From positions 1 through 11,250 of the forward strand of contig NZ_CAMPHH010000100.1 in assembly GCF_946885855.1 (NCBI RefSeq): DNA of 11,250 bases, written 5' to 3'. Shown piece after piece: positions 5,150 through 11,250 of the stretch. Position 1 is the stretch's first letter. Every line of letters begins with the position of its first letter. This stretch comes from an uncultured Actinotalea sp. GTDB taxonomy: Bacteria; Actinomycetota; Actinomycetes; Actinomycetales; Cellulomonadaceae. Both the position numbers and the translations under genes were made by a program. The notes beneath the pieces are model-generated. The model did not search any database and was not told where the DNA came from. It saw only the letters and a list, made by a program, of their open reading frames with translations.

Positions 5150-7408
5150 TCACGGTCCCGGGGGCTGCCACTCGCCGGGGCTGCGCGTCCAATCCTCGTT
5201 GAGGCCCGAAACACCGCGGATCTCGACGGCTGCGCCGGCGTCACGGATCAGGTACTCCGGCCATCCACCCGGGTTGCCGTGGAGCGGAAGGGCCGGGCGG
5301 ACGTCGACGACGTGGCTCGGACGTCGCAGGTTTCCCTCGACGACGAACCTGCCCGGGTTCTCGTCCGGCAGGCCTGCATCCCACCGGAAGTCGCTGGAAC
5401 GGCGCGGGTCGACAGGGGTCCAGGACTCGCCGAACGGGCGAGACCCCCGCTCCAGACCGCCGAGGCCGTCCTGCGCCTCGCCGAAGACGCGCCAGACGCG
5501 CATGCCTTCGACCGGGTTCTGCACGCCGTGGTGGGCGGCCTTCTCGGCGTTCCTCGCGTCCGGCGGCAAGGACGCCTCGCCCGTCGGTTCGGCGGGTGGG
5601 AGAGCGGGTGGTTCATCCGGCCCGACGGTCGGACCGGCGTCCGCACCACCGGCCGCCGGGGACCCGCCGACGGAGTCGGGGTGCCGTCCGGCGTCGGTCG
5701 CGGCATGACCCGCGCCGGACTCCACCGCGTCGACCGCCCTGCCGGTGTCACCGACCGATGGACCCTCAGAACCGCTCGAGCTCGGCGTGCCGGGCTCGCC
5801 CCCACCTGGAACGACGTCGGGCGCCTGCTGCCCTGGCGGTCGCACGAGGCCGTCGGCGCCGTGGCCGACACCGCCAGGCCCGCTCGGCGCCGCACCGCCG
5901 GGCCCGCTCGTCGCCGCGCTCCCGTCGCCCAGGAACGCCGACGGACTGCTGCCCCCGGGCGCCGCCGTCCCACTCCCGGGCGTCGCGTCGGGGACCGCAC
6001 CCGCGTCGGCGACGGCGTGGCCGGGTGTGCTGGTCGTCGGCGCCTCGGGGCCGCGCACCGGCGCCGGGGCGTCGGCCGCCGCACCCGCACCCACCGGCAC
6101 CGGCTCGCGGACCGGCGCCGGCGAGCCCGACGGATCCGCGGCGCTGCCGGTCCCGGCAGGTCCGTCCCCCCGCACCGGCGAGGTCGTCGTCTGCGGGTCG
6201 CGCACCGGCGGCACGTCGGAGGTGCCGTCCACGCTCCGCACGACGTCGTCCACACCGCCCGTGCCTGCGACGTCGTCGAGCGCGGAGGAGAGGTCCGGGA
6301 TCTCGATCCCGCGGCCGAGGTTCACCAGCCCCGTCGCGAGGTCGTCCAGGTGCGGCATCGCCGCCCGGGCGCCGCGGACCGTGAGGGCGACCGGGTCGGT
6401 GAAGTCGACGACCCTCGCGCCGGCCTGCAGCCAGCTCGACACCCGGGCGCCGTTGCCGGCGGCGGTCGCCGCGCCCTTGGTGCCCGACACCGCGGCGCCC
6501 GCAGGCACCAGGATCGTGGCGATGTTGAAGACCGCCCCACCGGCGGCCCGGGCCGGGTCGTCCCCCCAGGTGTCGTAGGCGATGAGCCCCTTGCCCAGCT
6601 CCAGCCAGGCGTTCCCTGCGTTGCCCCAGGACCACTCGCCCCCGGCATAGCCGATGAGGGAGCCCATCCCGACCCACGAGGTCTTCATCGTGTCCCAGGA
6701 CCACCCGCTGCCGTCGATGCCGACGAGCATCCCCAGCCCGGTGACGGTGCCCCACAGGCCGTCCACGACGATGCCGTCCCAGACGAACCGCTTGACGCTC
6801 ACGCCCGCGGACTTGGGGCAGTGGTCCTTGCGGGGGACCTCGCTGCCCCACGGGGCGTCCGCGTCCGTGGGGATCTCGGAGATGCCGTAGCCCAACGGGT
6901 CGTCCGCGCTCGTCGCCGCGCGCCACGCCGCGGCGCCGTAGAGCGCGCGGATCGCGTTGGCGCAGCGGCGCTCCGCCTCCCACAGCTGGACCTGGAGGCC
7001 GTTGACCTCGCGGACGAGGGCCGTGTTCTCGTCCACCAGCTCCTGCTTGTACTGCCACTCCGGGTCGCTGTTCGTCCGGCCGACGAAGCCCCACGCCCGA
7101 CCGCGCACGCCGGCCAGCGCCGTCTTGATCGGCCGGATCTCCTCCGCGTACGCCCGCAGCGCCGACGCCACCTTCTCGACGTCGTCGCCGAACTCACGGG
7201 ACTTCGACTCGACGGGGTTCATGGCGGTGAACAGCCGGGGCGCCTCCGGCGCCTCGTAGTGCCCGGACAACTGGCGCCACTGCGCCACCACGTCCGCACC
7301 GATGTCCCGCACCTCGACACCGCCGCGGGCGAGCTCGTCCGCAGCGGCGAGCACCGCGTCCGGGTCCAGTGCGGTCCCCGGGATCGCGGAGGGATCGATA
7401 CGACTCAT
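5150..7408 (-). CDS. Type VII-secreted polymorphic toxin with ADP-ribosyltransferase-like tip (752 aa)
   Basis: ATG 7408 overlaps the preceding stop as ATGA. Residues 1-160 are a mostly helical N-terminus of the kind found on actinobacterial T7SS substrates (DPDAVLAAADEL, YEAPEAPRLFTAMNPV, a coiled region 76-105 and 120-158). Residues 205-350 are glycine/tryptophan-rich and hydrophobic (WSWDTMKTSWVGMGSLIGYAGGEW region, then FNIATILVPAGAAVSG). Residues 390-610 are a Pro/Gly/Ala/Ser linker with repeated PVR motifs. The last 120 residues form a compact tip: VWRVFG (R640), FGESWTPVDPR (S662), FRWDAGLPDENPGRFVVEG, RPALPLHGNPGGWPEYLI (E718), IRGVSGLNEDW. The order R, S/T, E on three strands fits ADP-ribosyltransferases and resembles the TreTu-like tips of other polymorphic toxins; this call is from memory. 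There is no Sec signal, so export by the ESX-type route is inferred from its operon partners. Confidence 0.8.
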   Translation of the reverse strand: MSRIDPSAIPGTALDPDAVLAAADELARGGVEVRDIGADVVAQWRQLSGHYEAPEAPRLFTAMNPVESKSREFGDDVEKVASALRAYAEEIRPIKTALAGVRGRAWGFVGRTNSDPEWQYKQELVDENTALVREVNGLQVQLWEAERRCANAIRALYGAAAWRAATSADDPLGYGISEIPTDADAPWGSEVPRKDHCPKSAGVSVKRFVWDGIVVDGLWGTVTGLGMLVGIDGSGWSWDTMKTSWVGMGSLIGYAGGEWSWGNAGNAWLELGKGLIAYDTWGDDPARAAGGAVFNIATILVPAGAAVSGTKGAATAAGNGARVSSWLQAGARVVDFTDPVALTVRGARAAMPHLDDLATGLVNLGRGIEIPDLSSALDDVAGTGGVDDVVRSVDGTSDVPPVRDPQTTTSPVRGDGPAGTGSAADPSGSPAPVREPVPVGAGAAADAPAPVRGPEAPTTSTPGHAVADAGAVPDATPGSGTAAPGGSSPSAFLGDGSAATSGPGGAAPSGPGGVGHGADGLVRPPGQQAPDVVPGGGEPGTPSSSGSEGPSVGDTGRAVDAVESGAGHAATDAGRHPDSVGGSPAAGGADAGPTVGPDEPPALPPAEPTGEASLPPDARNAEKAAHHGVQNPVEGMRVWRVFGEAQDGLGGLERGSRPFGESWTPVDPRRSSDFRWDAGLPDENPGRFVVEGNLRRPSHVVDVRPALPLHGNPGGWPEYLIRDAGAAVEIRGVSGLNEDWTRSPGEWQPPGP

Positions 7409-7755
7409 CGGATCTGGTGCCCCCCGCGCACGCTGCCGGTGCCGGCGACACCGGCCGCCGCCTGCTGGTGCTGCTGAGCCATCTGCAGGTCCCCCTCGAC
7501 ATAGGCCGTGGTCGCCGCGCCCGCCCCGTTGACCGAGGCGCGGATGCGGTTGCCGATGGCCTCCAACGTCGGCTTGTGGTGCTCGAAGAAGCCGACGAGC
7601 GCGTCGGCGATGATCGGGCAGTCGCCACTGCCCGCGATGGCCGCCTCCGCCTTCATCGGCAGCCCCTCCACGGCAGGGCTCAGCGTCTGCGCGACCGCAC
7701 TGACGTTGAGCAGCACCTGCTCGACCCCCTCAGGGGTGATCCGCCACGCCGTCAT
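7405..7755 (-). CDS. DUF6507-like small helical protein, ESX-type partner (116 aa)
   Basis: Starts at ATG 7755, 4 bp after the stop of the upstream gene, and its stop overlaps the toxin start. The beginning MTAWRITPEGVEQVLLNV and the length fit the DUF6507 family of actinobacterial proteins found beside WXG100 genes and toxins. A helical body (residues 15-85) is followed by YVEGDLQMAQQHQQ near residue 90. YVEGD matches the YxxxD/E secretion signal of type VII substrates and is shared with the WXG100 protein at 8085-8423. Probably a chaperone-like or co-secreted partner of the toxin; I cannot tell which. Confidence 0.75.
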   Translation of the reverse strand: MTAWRITPEGVEQVLLNVSAVAQTLSPAVEGLPMKAEAAIAGSGDCPIIADALVGFFEHHKPTLEAIGNRIRASVNGAGAATTAYVEGDLQMAQQHQQAAAGVAGTGSVRGGHQIR

Positions 7756-7759
7756 CGGC

Positions 7760-8074
7760 TCAGCCGATCGCGTCGACCGCGGCCTGGGCCTTCTTCAGGG
7801 TGTCCTGGGCGGTCGCGTCGTTGCGCTCGAGCGACGCCCGCAGCGTCCGGATGATGGTGCGCACCTCGGTGGCCACGCGGTTCCAGCGCGCCTCCTTGGC
7901 GGCGTACTCCTCGGAGACACCGGTCGCGAGGTAGTCGGACATGGCCGCCTTGACGTCCCGGTCGCGCTGGTCGATCAGCGCCTCGAGACGGGACGCCACG
8001 GCGTTGAAGTTGTCCTGGGCGGACGTGGACGCGCCCAGGTCGAAGTCACGACGGTCGATGTTGTTGCCCGACAT
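7760..8074 (-). CDS. ESAT-6-like small protein (annotated elsewhere as pore-forming ESAT-6 family), 104 aa
   Basis: ATG 8074 with GGGGG about 6-10 bp upstream, in the 10-bp gap after the WXG100 gene. MSGNNIDRRDFDLGASTSAQ, then a long alpha-helical hairpin (about 18-50 and 58-102, with LIDQRDRDVKAAMSDY and WNRVATEVRTIIRTLRASL). The pattern matches the family annotated in actinobacteria as pore-forming ESAT-6 family protein, though no pore activity can be read from the sequence. YAAKE at about 57-61 has the YxxxE form but is internal, between the two helices. Expected to act with the neighbouring WXG100 and DUF6507-like proteins. Confidence 0.8.
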   Translation of the reverse strand: MSGNNIDRRDFDLGASTSAQDNFNAVASRLEALIDQRDRDVKAAMSDYLATGVSEEYAAKEARWNRVATEVRTIIRTLRASLERNDATAQDTLKKAQAAVDAIG

Positions 8075-8084
8075 CTCAGCCCCC

Positions 8085-8423
8085 TCAGGCCTTCGCGGCG
8101 CCGAAGCGCGCCGCCTCGAAGGACGTCGCGCTCTCGGTCGCGCGCGTCTCGTCCGCCATCTGCTGGTCGCCCTCGACGTACGAGCGGTCCATGCCTCCGA
8201 TGCCCGTCAGGACGGCGTTCAGCGCGCCGTTGAGGTCGACCGAGATCCGGTCGGTCTCCGCCTTGAACTTGTCGAACGCGGCGCGACCCGCGCCGTTGAA
8301 CTTGCCCTGCAGCGGCTCGGCGGCGGCCGCCAGCTCGCGCACGAGCGCGCCGAGGTCCTCGGTCGAGGACGAGGTCTTCTTGGTCAACGTGGACAGGACG
8401 TCCGAACCCATCGCGAACTTCAC
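8085..8423 (-). CDS. WXG100-family protein, first gene of the toxin operon (112 aa)
   Basis: The start is set at GTG 8423, which has AGGGGG about 5 bp upstream; ATG 8411, four codons on, is the alternative. Two helices flank a KFNGAG turn (residues 40-45) where the classical Trp of WxG is replaced by Phe. The second helix is AFDKFKAETDRISVDLNGAL, and the C-terminal part carries YVEGDQQMADE, a YxxxD type VII signal. Longer upstream extension of the frame runs antisense to the RDD gene and is not credible. As the promoter-proximal gene it probably sets expression of the four-gene operon. Expected to be secreted, perhaps as a dimer with one of the next two products. Confidence 0.8.
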   Translation of the reverse strand: MKFAMGSDVLSTLTKKTSSSTEDLGALVRELAAAAEPLQGKFNGAGRAAFDKFKAETDRISVDLNGALNAVLTGIGGMDRSYVEGDQQMADETRATESATSFEAARFGAAKA

Positions 8424-8609
8424 GGGCTCCCCCTCTGCGGATTTTCCACGGCGCCCCGTCGGCGCCCGGGCGGCATCCTTGCAGACAGGCGCGAGATCCG
8501 CCCACCGAGCCGTCCGCCTTGTGGATGACCTTGGCGGGCGGGCCGAGCGGCCGCTCGACCGGGTGCCATACTCGGGCCCGCCGGACGACCCGGACGAGTC
8601 AGGGGAGAG

Positions 8610-9182
8610 ATGAGCACCGTCCCACCGCACCCGCGCTACCCGGAGCCGCTGCCGTACGGCGGACAGCTCGACGTCGCCGCCGCCGCGCGAACGGCCGCAC
8701 CGGAGGGCGCCGCGACGACAGCGCACCGCGCCCAGGTCGCCCCCTGGGGGAGCCGGGTCGCGGCCTACCTCGTCGACTGGCTGGTCACCCTGTCGCCCGG
8801 GCTCGTCGTCGGCCCGGTCGCGTTCCTCACCGCCGACCGCGGCACCGACATCTTCGGCGAGCCGACGATCATGACGACTCCGACCGGCGACTGGGCGATC
8901 CTGGCCGGCCTGGTCGTCGCCTCCGGCCTGTGGGTGTGGAACCGCTGGCTGCGCCAGGGCCGCACCGGCCGGTCGCTCGGCAAGCAGCTCCTGCGGACCC
9001 GGCTCGTCGACGCGCGCACCGGAGCCGTCACGGGCGTGGGCCGCGCCGCGGGCCGCGAGCTCGCCCACGTCCTGGACTGGCCGGCGTCGCTGGGCTACCT
9101 GTGGGCGATCTGGGACCCGCGCGGGCAGACCTTCGCCGACAAGGTCGTCACCACCGTCGTCGTCCGCGACCCGCGGAGCTGA
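8610..9182 (+). CDS. RDD-family membrane protein (190 aa)
   Basis: ATG 8610 follows AGGGGAGAG, a strong ribosome binding site. After a proline/alanine-rich cytosolic N-terminus (1-45) come SRVAAYLVDWLV with the RDD Arg and Asp (R49, D56), a membrane segment at about 51-72, a second at about 95-112, GRTGRSLGKQLLRTRLV (117-133), and a third hydrophobic stretch, WPASLGYLWAIWDPRGQTFADKVV (157-180), bearing the later aspartates D169 and D177. Complete and of normal length for the family. It is divergent from the WXG100 gene across a 186-bp intergenic region, where both promoters should lie; I could not place them. RDD proteins accompany many actinobacterial T7SS-type loci, but no direct role is established. 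Confidence 0.88.
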   Translation: MSTVPPHPRYPEPLPYGGQLDVAAAARTAAPEGAATTAHRAQVAPWGSRVAAYLVDWLVTLSPGLVVGPVAFLTADRGTDIFGEPTIMTTPTGDWAILAGLVVASGLWVWNRWLRQGRTGRSLGKQLLRTRLVDARTGAVTGVGRAAGRELAHVLDWPASLGYLWAIWDPRGQTFADKVVTTVVVRDPRS

Positions 9183-9206
9183 GCGCACCCCGACGGCGCC
9201 GACGCG

Positions 9207-9230
9207 CTCGGCCGGACCTCAGCCGGCGAG
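9207..9230 (+). terminator. GC hairpin after RDD gene, possible terminator
   Basis: CTCG-G-CCGG pairs with CCGGCGAG across a 7-base loop, with one bulged base, 25 bp after the RDD stop. There is no T-run, so it is a weak call. Confidence 0.3.
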
Positions 9231-9321
9231 TCAGCGCCAGGCTGGCACGTCAGCGCCAGGCCGGCACGCCAGCGCCAGGTCGGCACGTCTGCCAGGTCGG
9301 CACGCCAGCGCCAGCTCGGCA
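9230..9321. repeat. 19-bp tandem repeat, about five units
   Basis: Units GTCAGCGCCAGGCTGGCAC (9230-9248), the next two at 9249-9267 and 9268-9286 with 1-3 changes, a 17-bp unit at 9287-9303 that has lost two bases, and a last partial unit at 9304-9321. There are no spacers. It lies between RDD and purB, outside any plausible gene. Confidence 0.85.
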
Positions 9322-9357
9322 TCCAGAACCCCCGACCTCGGGCAGACGTGCCGACCT
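9277..9357. repeat. Perfect 17-bp inverted repeat overlapping the tandem array
   Basis: AGGTCGGCACGTCTGCC at 9277-9293 is the exact reverse complement of 9341-9357, with 47 bp between. The left arm spans the junction of two tandem units. It could form a long stem at the convergent 3' ends of the RDD and purB transcripts, or be a protein-binding or past insertion site. Confidence 0.75.
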
Positions 9358-9382
9358 CGCGGGACGGTGCCGCAGCCGGGCT

Positions 9383-9658
9383 GTGGACAACGCGTGGGCG
9401 AGCGACCTCGACCCCGACCGGCGCGAGCCGGACGTGGCTCCGGCCCGCGTGCGGGCCGTCCTGGAGCAGGCCCAGCACCCGCTCGTGGCCAGCCACCTCT
9501 CCGCTGCCCTGCTGCACGGGCTTCCCCTGACCCGGCTCCCCCGGCGGGTCCACGTCACACAGACCGTCCGTCCGCGCTCCCAGGCGGACTCGGACGTGCT
9601 GCGCCACACGGCACGACTGGCCGGGGACGAGGCGGACGAGATCGGCGGCCTCCGCGTG
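9383..9658 (+). pseudogene. Remnant of an AbiEi / DUF559-type protein gene
   Basis: A plus-strand frame gives about 92 residues with the hallmark of the common actinobacterial AbiEi-antitoxin/DUF559 proteins: HPLVASHLSAALLHGLPL (32-49), RRVHVTQTVRP (54-64), then DEADEIGGLRV, where such proteins normally continue into a TxLERTVxD helix and a nuclease-like domain. Instead the resemblance stops and purB begins 15 bp on. There is no convincing start: GTG 9383 lacks a Shine-Dalgarno, and the usual N-terminal wHTH domain is replaced by the repeat region. Both ends are missing, so I call it a relic of a deleted gene. Confidence 0.6.
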
Positions 9659-9673
9659 GGCGGGCCCGGCGGG

Positions 9674-11194
9674 TCAGGCGTCGAGGTGGCGCACCAGGTC
9701 CGCGGCGGCGCCCGTGTACGTCGCCGGGGTCATCACGGACAACCGCGCGGCGACGTCGTCGGGCAGGCCCAGGCCCGCCACGAAGGCCCGCAGGTCATCC
9801 CCCGTGATGCGACGGCCGCGCGTCAGCTCCTTGAGCCGCTCGTACGGCTGGTCCATGCCCGGCACGCCCGCGATCCCGGCGGCGCGCATCGCGGACTGCA
9901 CCGCCTCCCCGAGGACCTCCCAGTTGGCGTCGAGGTCCCGCGCCATCGCGGCCGGGTCGGCGTCGAGGCCGGCGAGCCCGCGGCGCACGTTGTCGATCGC
10001 GAGCAGCGAGTGCCCGAACGCCGGGCCGATGTTGCGCTGGGTCGTGGAGTCGGTGAGGTCGCGCTGCAGGCGCGAGGTCACGAGCGTCGCGGACAGCGTG
10101 TCGAGCAGCGCGCAGGAGATCTCGAGGTTCGCCTCGGCGTTCTCGAACCGGATCGGGTTGACCTTGTGCGGCATGGTCGAGGAGCCGACCGTCCCCTGAC
10201 CCCGGACCTGCGCGAAGTACCCCAGCGAGATGTACGTCCACACGTCCGTGGCGAGGTTGTGCAGCACGCGGTTGAACCGCGCGAGGTCGGCGTAGAGCTC
10301 GGCCTGCCAGTCGTGGGACTCGATCTGCGTGGTCAGCGGGTTCCACGTCAGCCCGAGGTGCTCCACGAACGCCCGCGACACGGCGACCCAGTCCGCGCCC
10401 GGCACCGCGGCGAGGTGCGCGCCGTAGGTCCCGGTCGCGCCGTTGATCTTGCCGAGGTACTCCGCGTTCTCGACGCGCCGCACCTGCCGCTGCAGCCGGT
10501 GGGCGAGGACGGCGAGCTCCTTGCCGAGCGTCGTCGGCGTCGCCGGCTGGCCGTGGGTGCGGGCGAGCATCGGCACCGCGGCGTGCTCGCGCGCCATCGC
10601 GGCCAGGTCGCCGACGACGCCGCGCGCCGCCGGCAGCCACACGTCCCGCACCGCGCCCTGGACCATGAGCGCGTAGGACAGGTTGTTGACGTCCTCGCTC
10701 GTGCAGGCGAAGTGGACGAGCTCGGCGACCTTCGGCAGGACGGTGTCCTGTCCGAGCAGGTCCGGCGCGGTCTCCAGGCGACGCTTGAGGAAGTACTCGA
10801 CCGCCTTGACGTCGTGCACCGTCACGCGCTCGGTCTCGGCGAGCTCCGCGATCGCCTCCGCGTCGAACGTCCGCACGACGTCGCGCAGGTACTCCCGCTC
10901 CTCGCCGGCCAGCGTCGGGGCGCCCGGCACCACGTGGTGCGACGTGAGGTGGATGAGCCACTCGACCTCCACGTGCACGCGCGCCCGGTTGAGCGCGGCC
11001 TCCGACAGGTGGTCCACGAGCGGCGCGACGGCGGCGCGGTAGCGGCCGTCGAGCGGTCCCAGCGCGATGGCGGGGGTCGCGTCGGCGAGGCGCACGCGCT
11101 CGTCGCGGGACGTGGGCGCACCCGAGGCGCCGGTCCCCGCGTCGGTGGTCGCGGCGTCGTCGTCGGGGGTGGTCTCGGGCGAGGTCTGCGACAT
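9674..11194 (-). CDS. purB: Adenylosuccinate lyase (506 aa)
   Basis: Catalyses two fumarate-releasing steps of purine synthesis: SAICAR to AICAR, and adenylosuccinate to AMP. The fumarase/aspartase superfamily signatures are all present: HFACTSEDVNNL (161-172), ARTHGQPATPTTLGKE (211-226, catalytic H214), and the flexible signature loop GSSTMPHKVNPIRFENAE (337-354, catalytic Ser 338/339), followed by LQRDLTDSTTQRNIG (376-390). ATG 11194 has GGGAGG about 9 bp upstream. The first 40 residues are a low-complexity Asp/Thr/Ala-rich extension before the usual start near TPAIALGPLDGRY. Cytosolic homotetramer in known members. It is convergent with the RDD gene and functionally unrelated to the toxin locus; it probably marks the core-genome edge of the accessory region. 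Confidence 0.97.
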   Translation of the reverse strand: MSQTSPETTPDDDAATTDAGTGASGAPTSRDERVRLADATPAIALGPLDGRYRAAVAPLVDHLSEAALNRARVHVEVEWLIHLTSHHVVPGAPTLAGEEREYLRDVVRTFDAEAIAELAETERVTVHDVKAVEYFLKRRLETAPDLLGQDTVLPKVAELVHFACTSEDVNNLSYALMVQGAVRDVWLPAARGVVGDLAAMAREHAAVPMLARTHGQPATPTTLGKELAVLAHRLQRQVRRVENAEYLGKINGATGTYGAHLAAVPGADWVAVSRAFVEHLGLTWNPLTTQIESHDWQAELYADLARFNRVLHNLATDVWTYISLGYFAQVRGQGTVGSSTMPHKVNPIRFENAEANLEISCALLDTLSATLVTSRLQRDLTDSTTQRNIGPAFGHSLLAIDNVRRGLAGLDADPAAMARDLDANWEVLGEAVQSAMRAAGIAGVPGMDQPYERLKELTRGRRITGDDLRAFVAGLGLPDDVAARLSVMTPATYTGAAADLVRHLDA

Positions 11195-11250
11195 GGTGCC
11201 GATCCTCCCATCGGCGCGCCCGACGACGACGCCCCGTCCGCCCACCGACG

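Noticed and set aside
5608..6240. PVR-type repeats in the toxin linker as a structured repeat domain
   Set aside because: The motif recurs only loosely within a Pro/Gly/Ala-rich stretch; it is better read as a disordered linker between the secretion part and the tip.
5042..7477. 811-residue open frame on the plus strand across the toxin gene
   Set aside because: It is the exact antisense of the 752-residue toxin, is arginine/proline/glycine-rich without domain character, and has no ribosome binding site. Long antisense frames are normal at this GC content.
8424..9188. Upstream extension of the WXG100 frame to 367 residues
   Set aside because: The extension lies antisense to the RDD gene and is low-complexity. 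GTG 8423 has a good Shine-Dalgarno and gives normal WXG100 length.
9230..9321. CRISPR array
   Set aside because: The 19-bp units abut with no spacers and are too short for CRISPR repeats; no cas genes are near.
9795..10961. 388-residue minus-strand frame inside purB
   Set aside because: Out-of-frame shadow of adenylosuccinate lyase, whose catalytic motifs are all in the other frame.

Overview
The DNA is very GC-rich (by eye well over 70 %), its codons end almost always in G or C, GTG starts are common and Shine-Dalgarno sites are strong. Together with the gene content (WXG100 proteins, RDD proteins, a DUF6507-like protein) this points to an actinobacterium, most likely a Micrococcales relative of Cellulomonas. 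The genus is an inference; no rRNA or other taxonomic marker is present.

Layout. 1-553 (-): 5' part of a zinc-ribbon RDD membrane protein that runs off the left edge. 554-5102 (-): an array of small genes and gene remnants lying downstream of a toxin. 5150-8423 (-): a secretion and toxin operon, in transcription order a WXG100 protein (8423-8085), an ESAT-6-like 104-residue protein (8074-7760), a DUF6507-like protein (7755-7405) and a 752-residue polymorphic toxin (7408-5150). 8610-9182 (+): a second RDD protein, divergent from the operon. 9183-9673: a gap with a 19-bp tandem repeat, an inverted repeat and a remnant of an AbiEi/DUF559-type gene. 9674-11194 (-): adenylosuccinate lyase, purB.

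How it fits together. The four operon genes are packed with 4-bp overlaps or gaps of 10 bp or less and look like a type VII (ESX-like) secreted toxin with its small helical partners. The toxin has an actinobacterial T7SS-type N-terminus, a long disordered linker, and a C-terminal tip of about 120 residues that looks like an ADP-ribosyltransferase of the R-S-E type (tentative). Downstream come an SseB-like protein and a 108-residue unknown, the best candidates for the cognate immunity. After them lies what looks like an immunity bank: at least four copies or partial copies of one protein family. Its hallmarks are a start resembling MRAGRYA, an FxGxxYxA-like strand, a VERxF/SRLF...W.G segment, and a C-terminal VPxxELxxVxE. 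One copy is intact (838-1323), one looks intact over its core but has an unsettled N-terminus (3272-3946), and the others carry internal deletions and apparent single-base frameshifts.

The main point of interest is this decaying or recombining immunity array. About five apparent frameshifts fall in 1.7 kb, while every gene of the toxin operon and purB is open throughout. Whether these are real pseudogenes or local sequence errors cannot be decided from the sequence alone.
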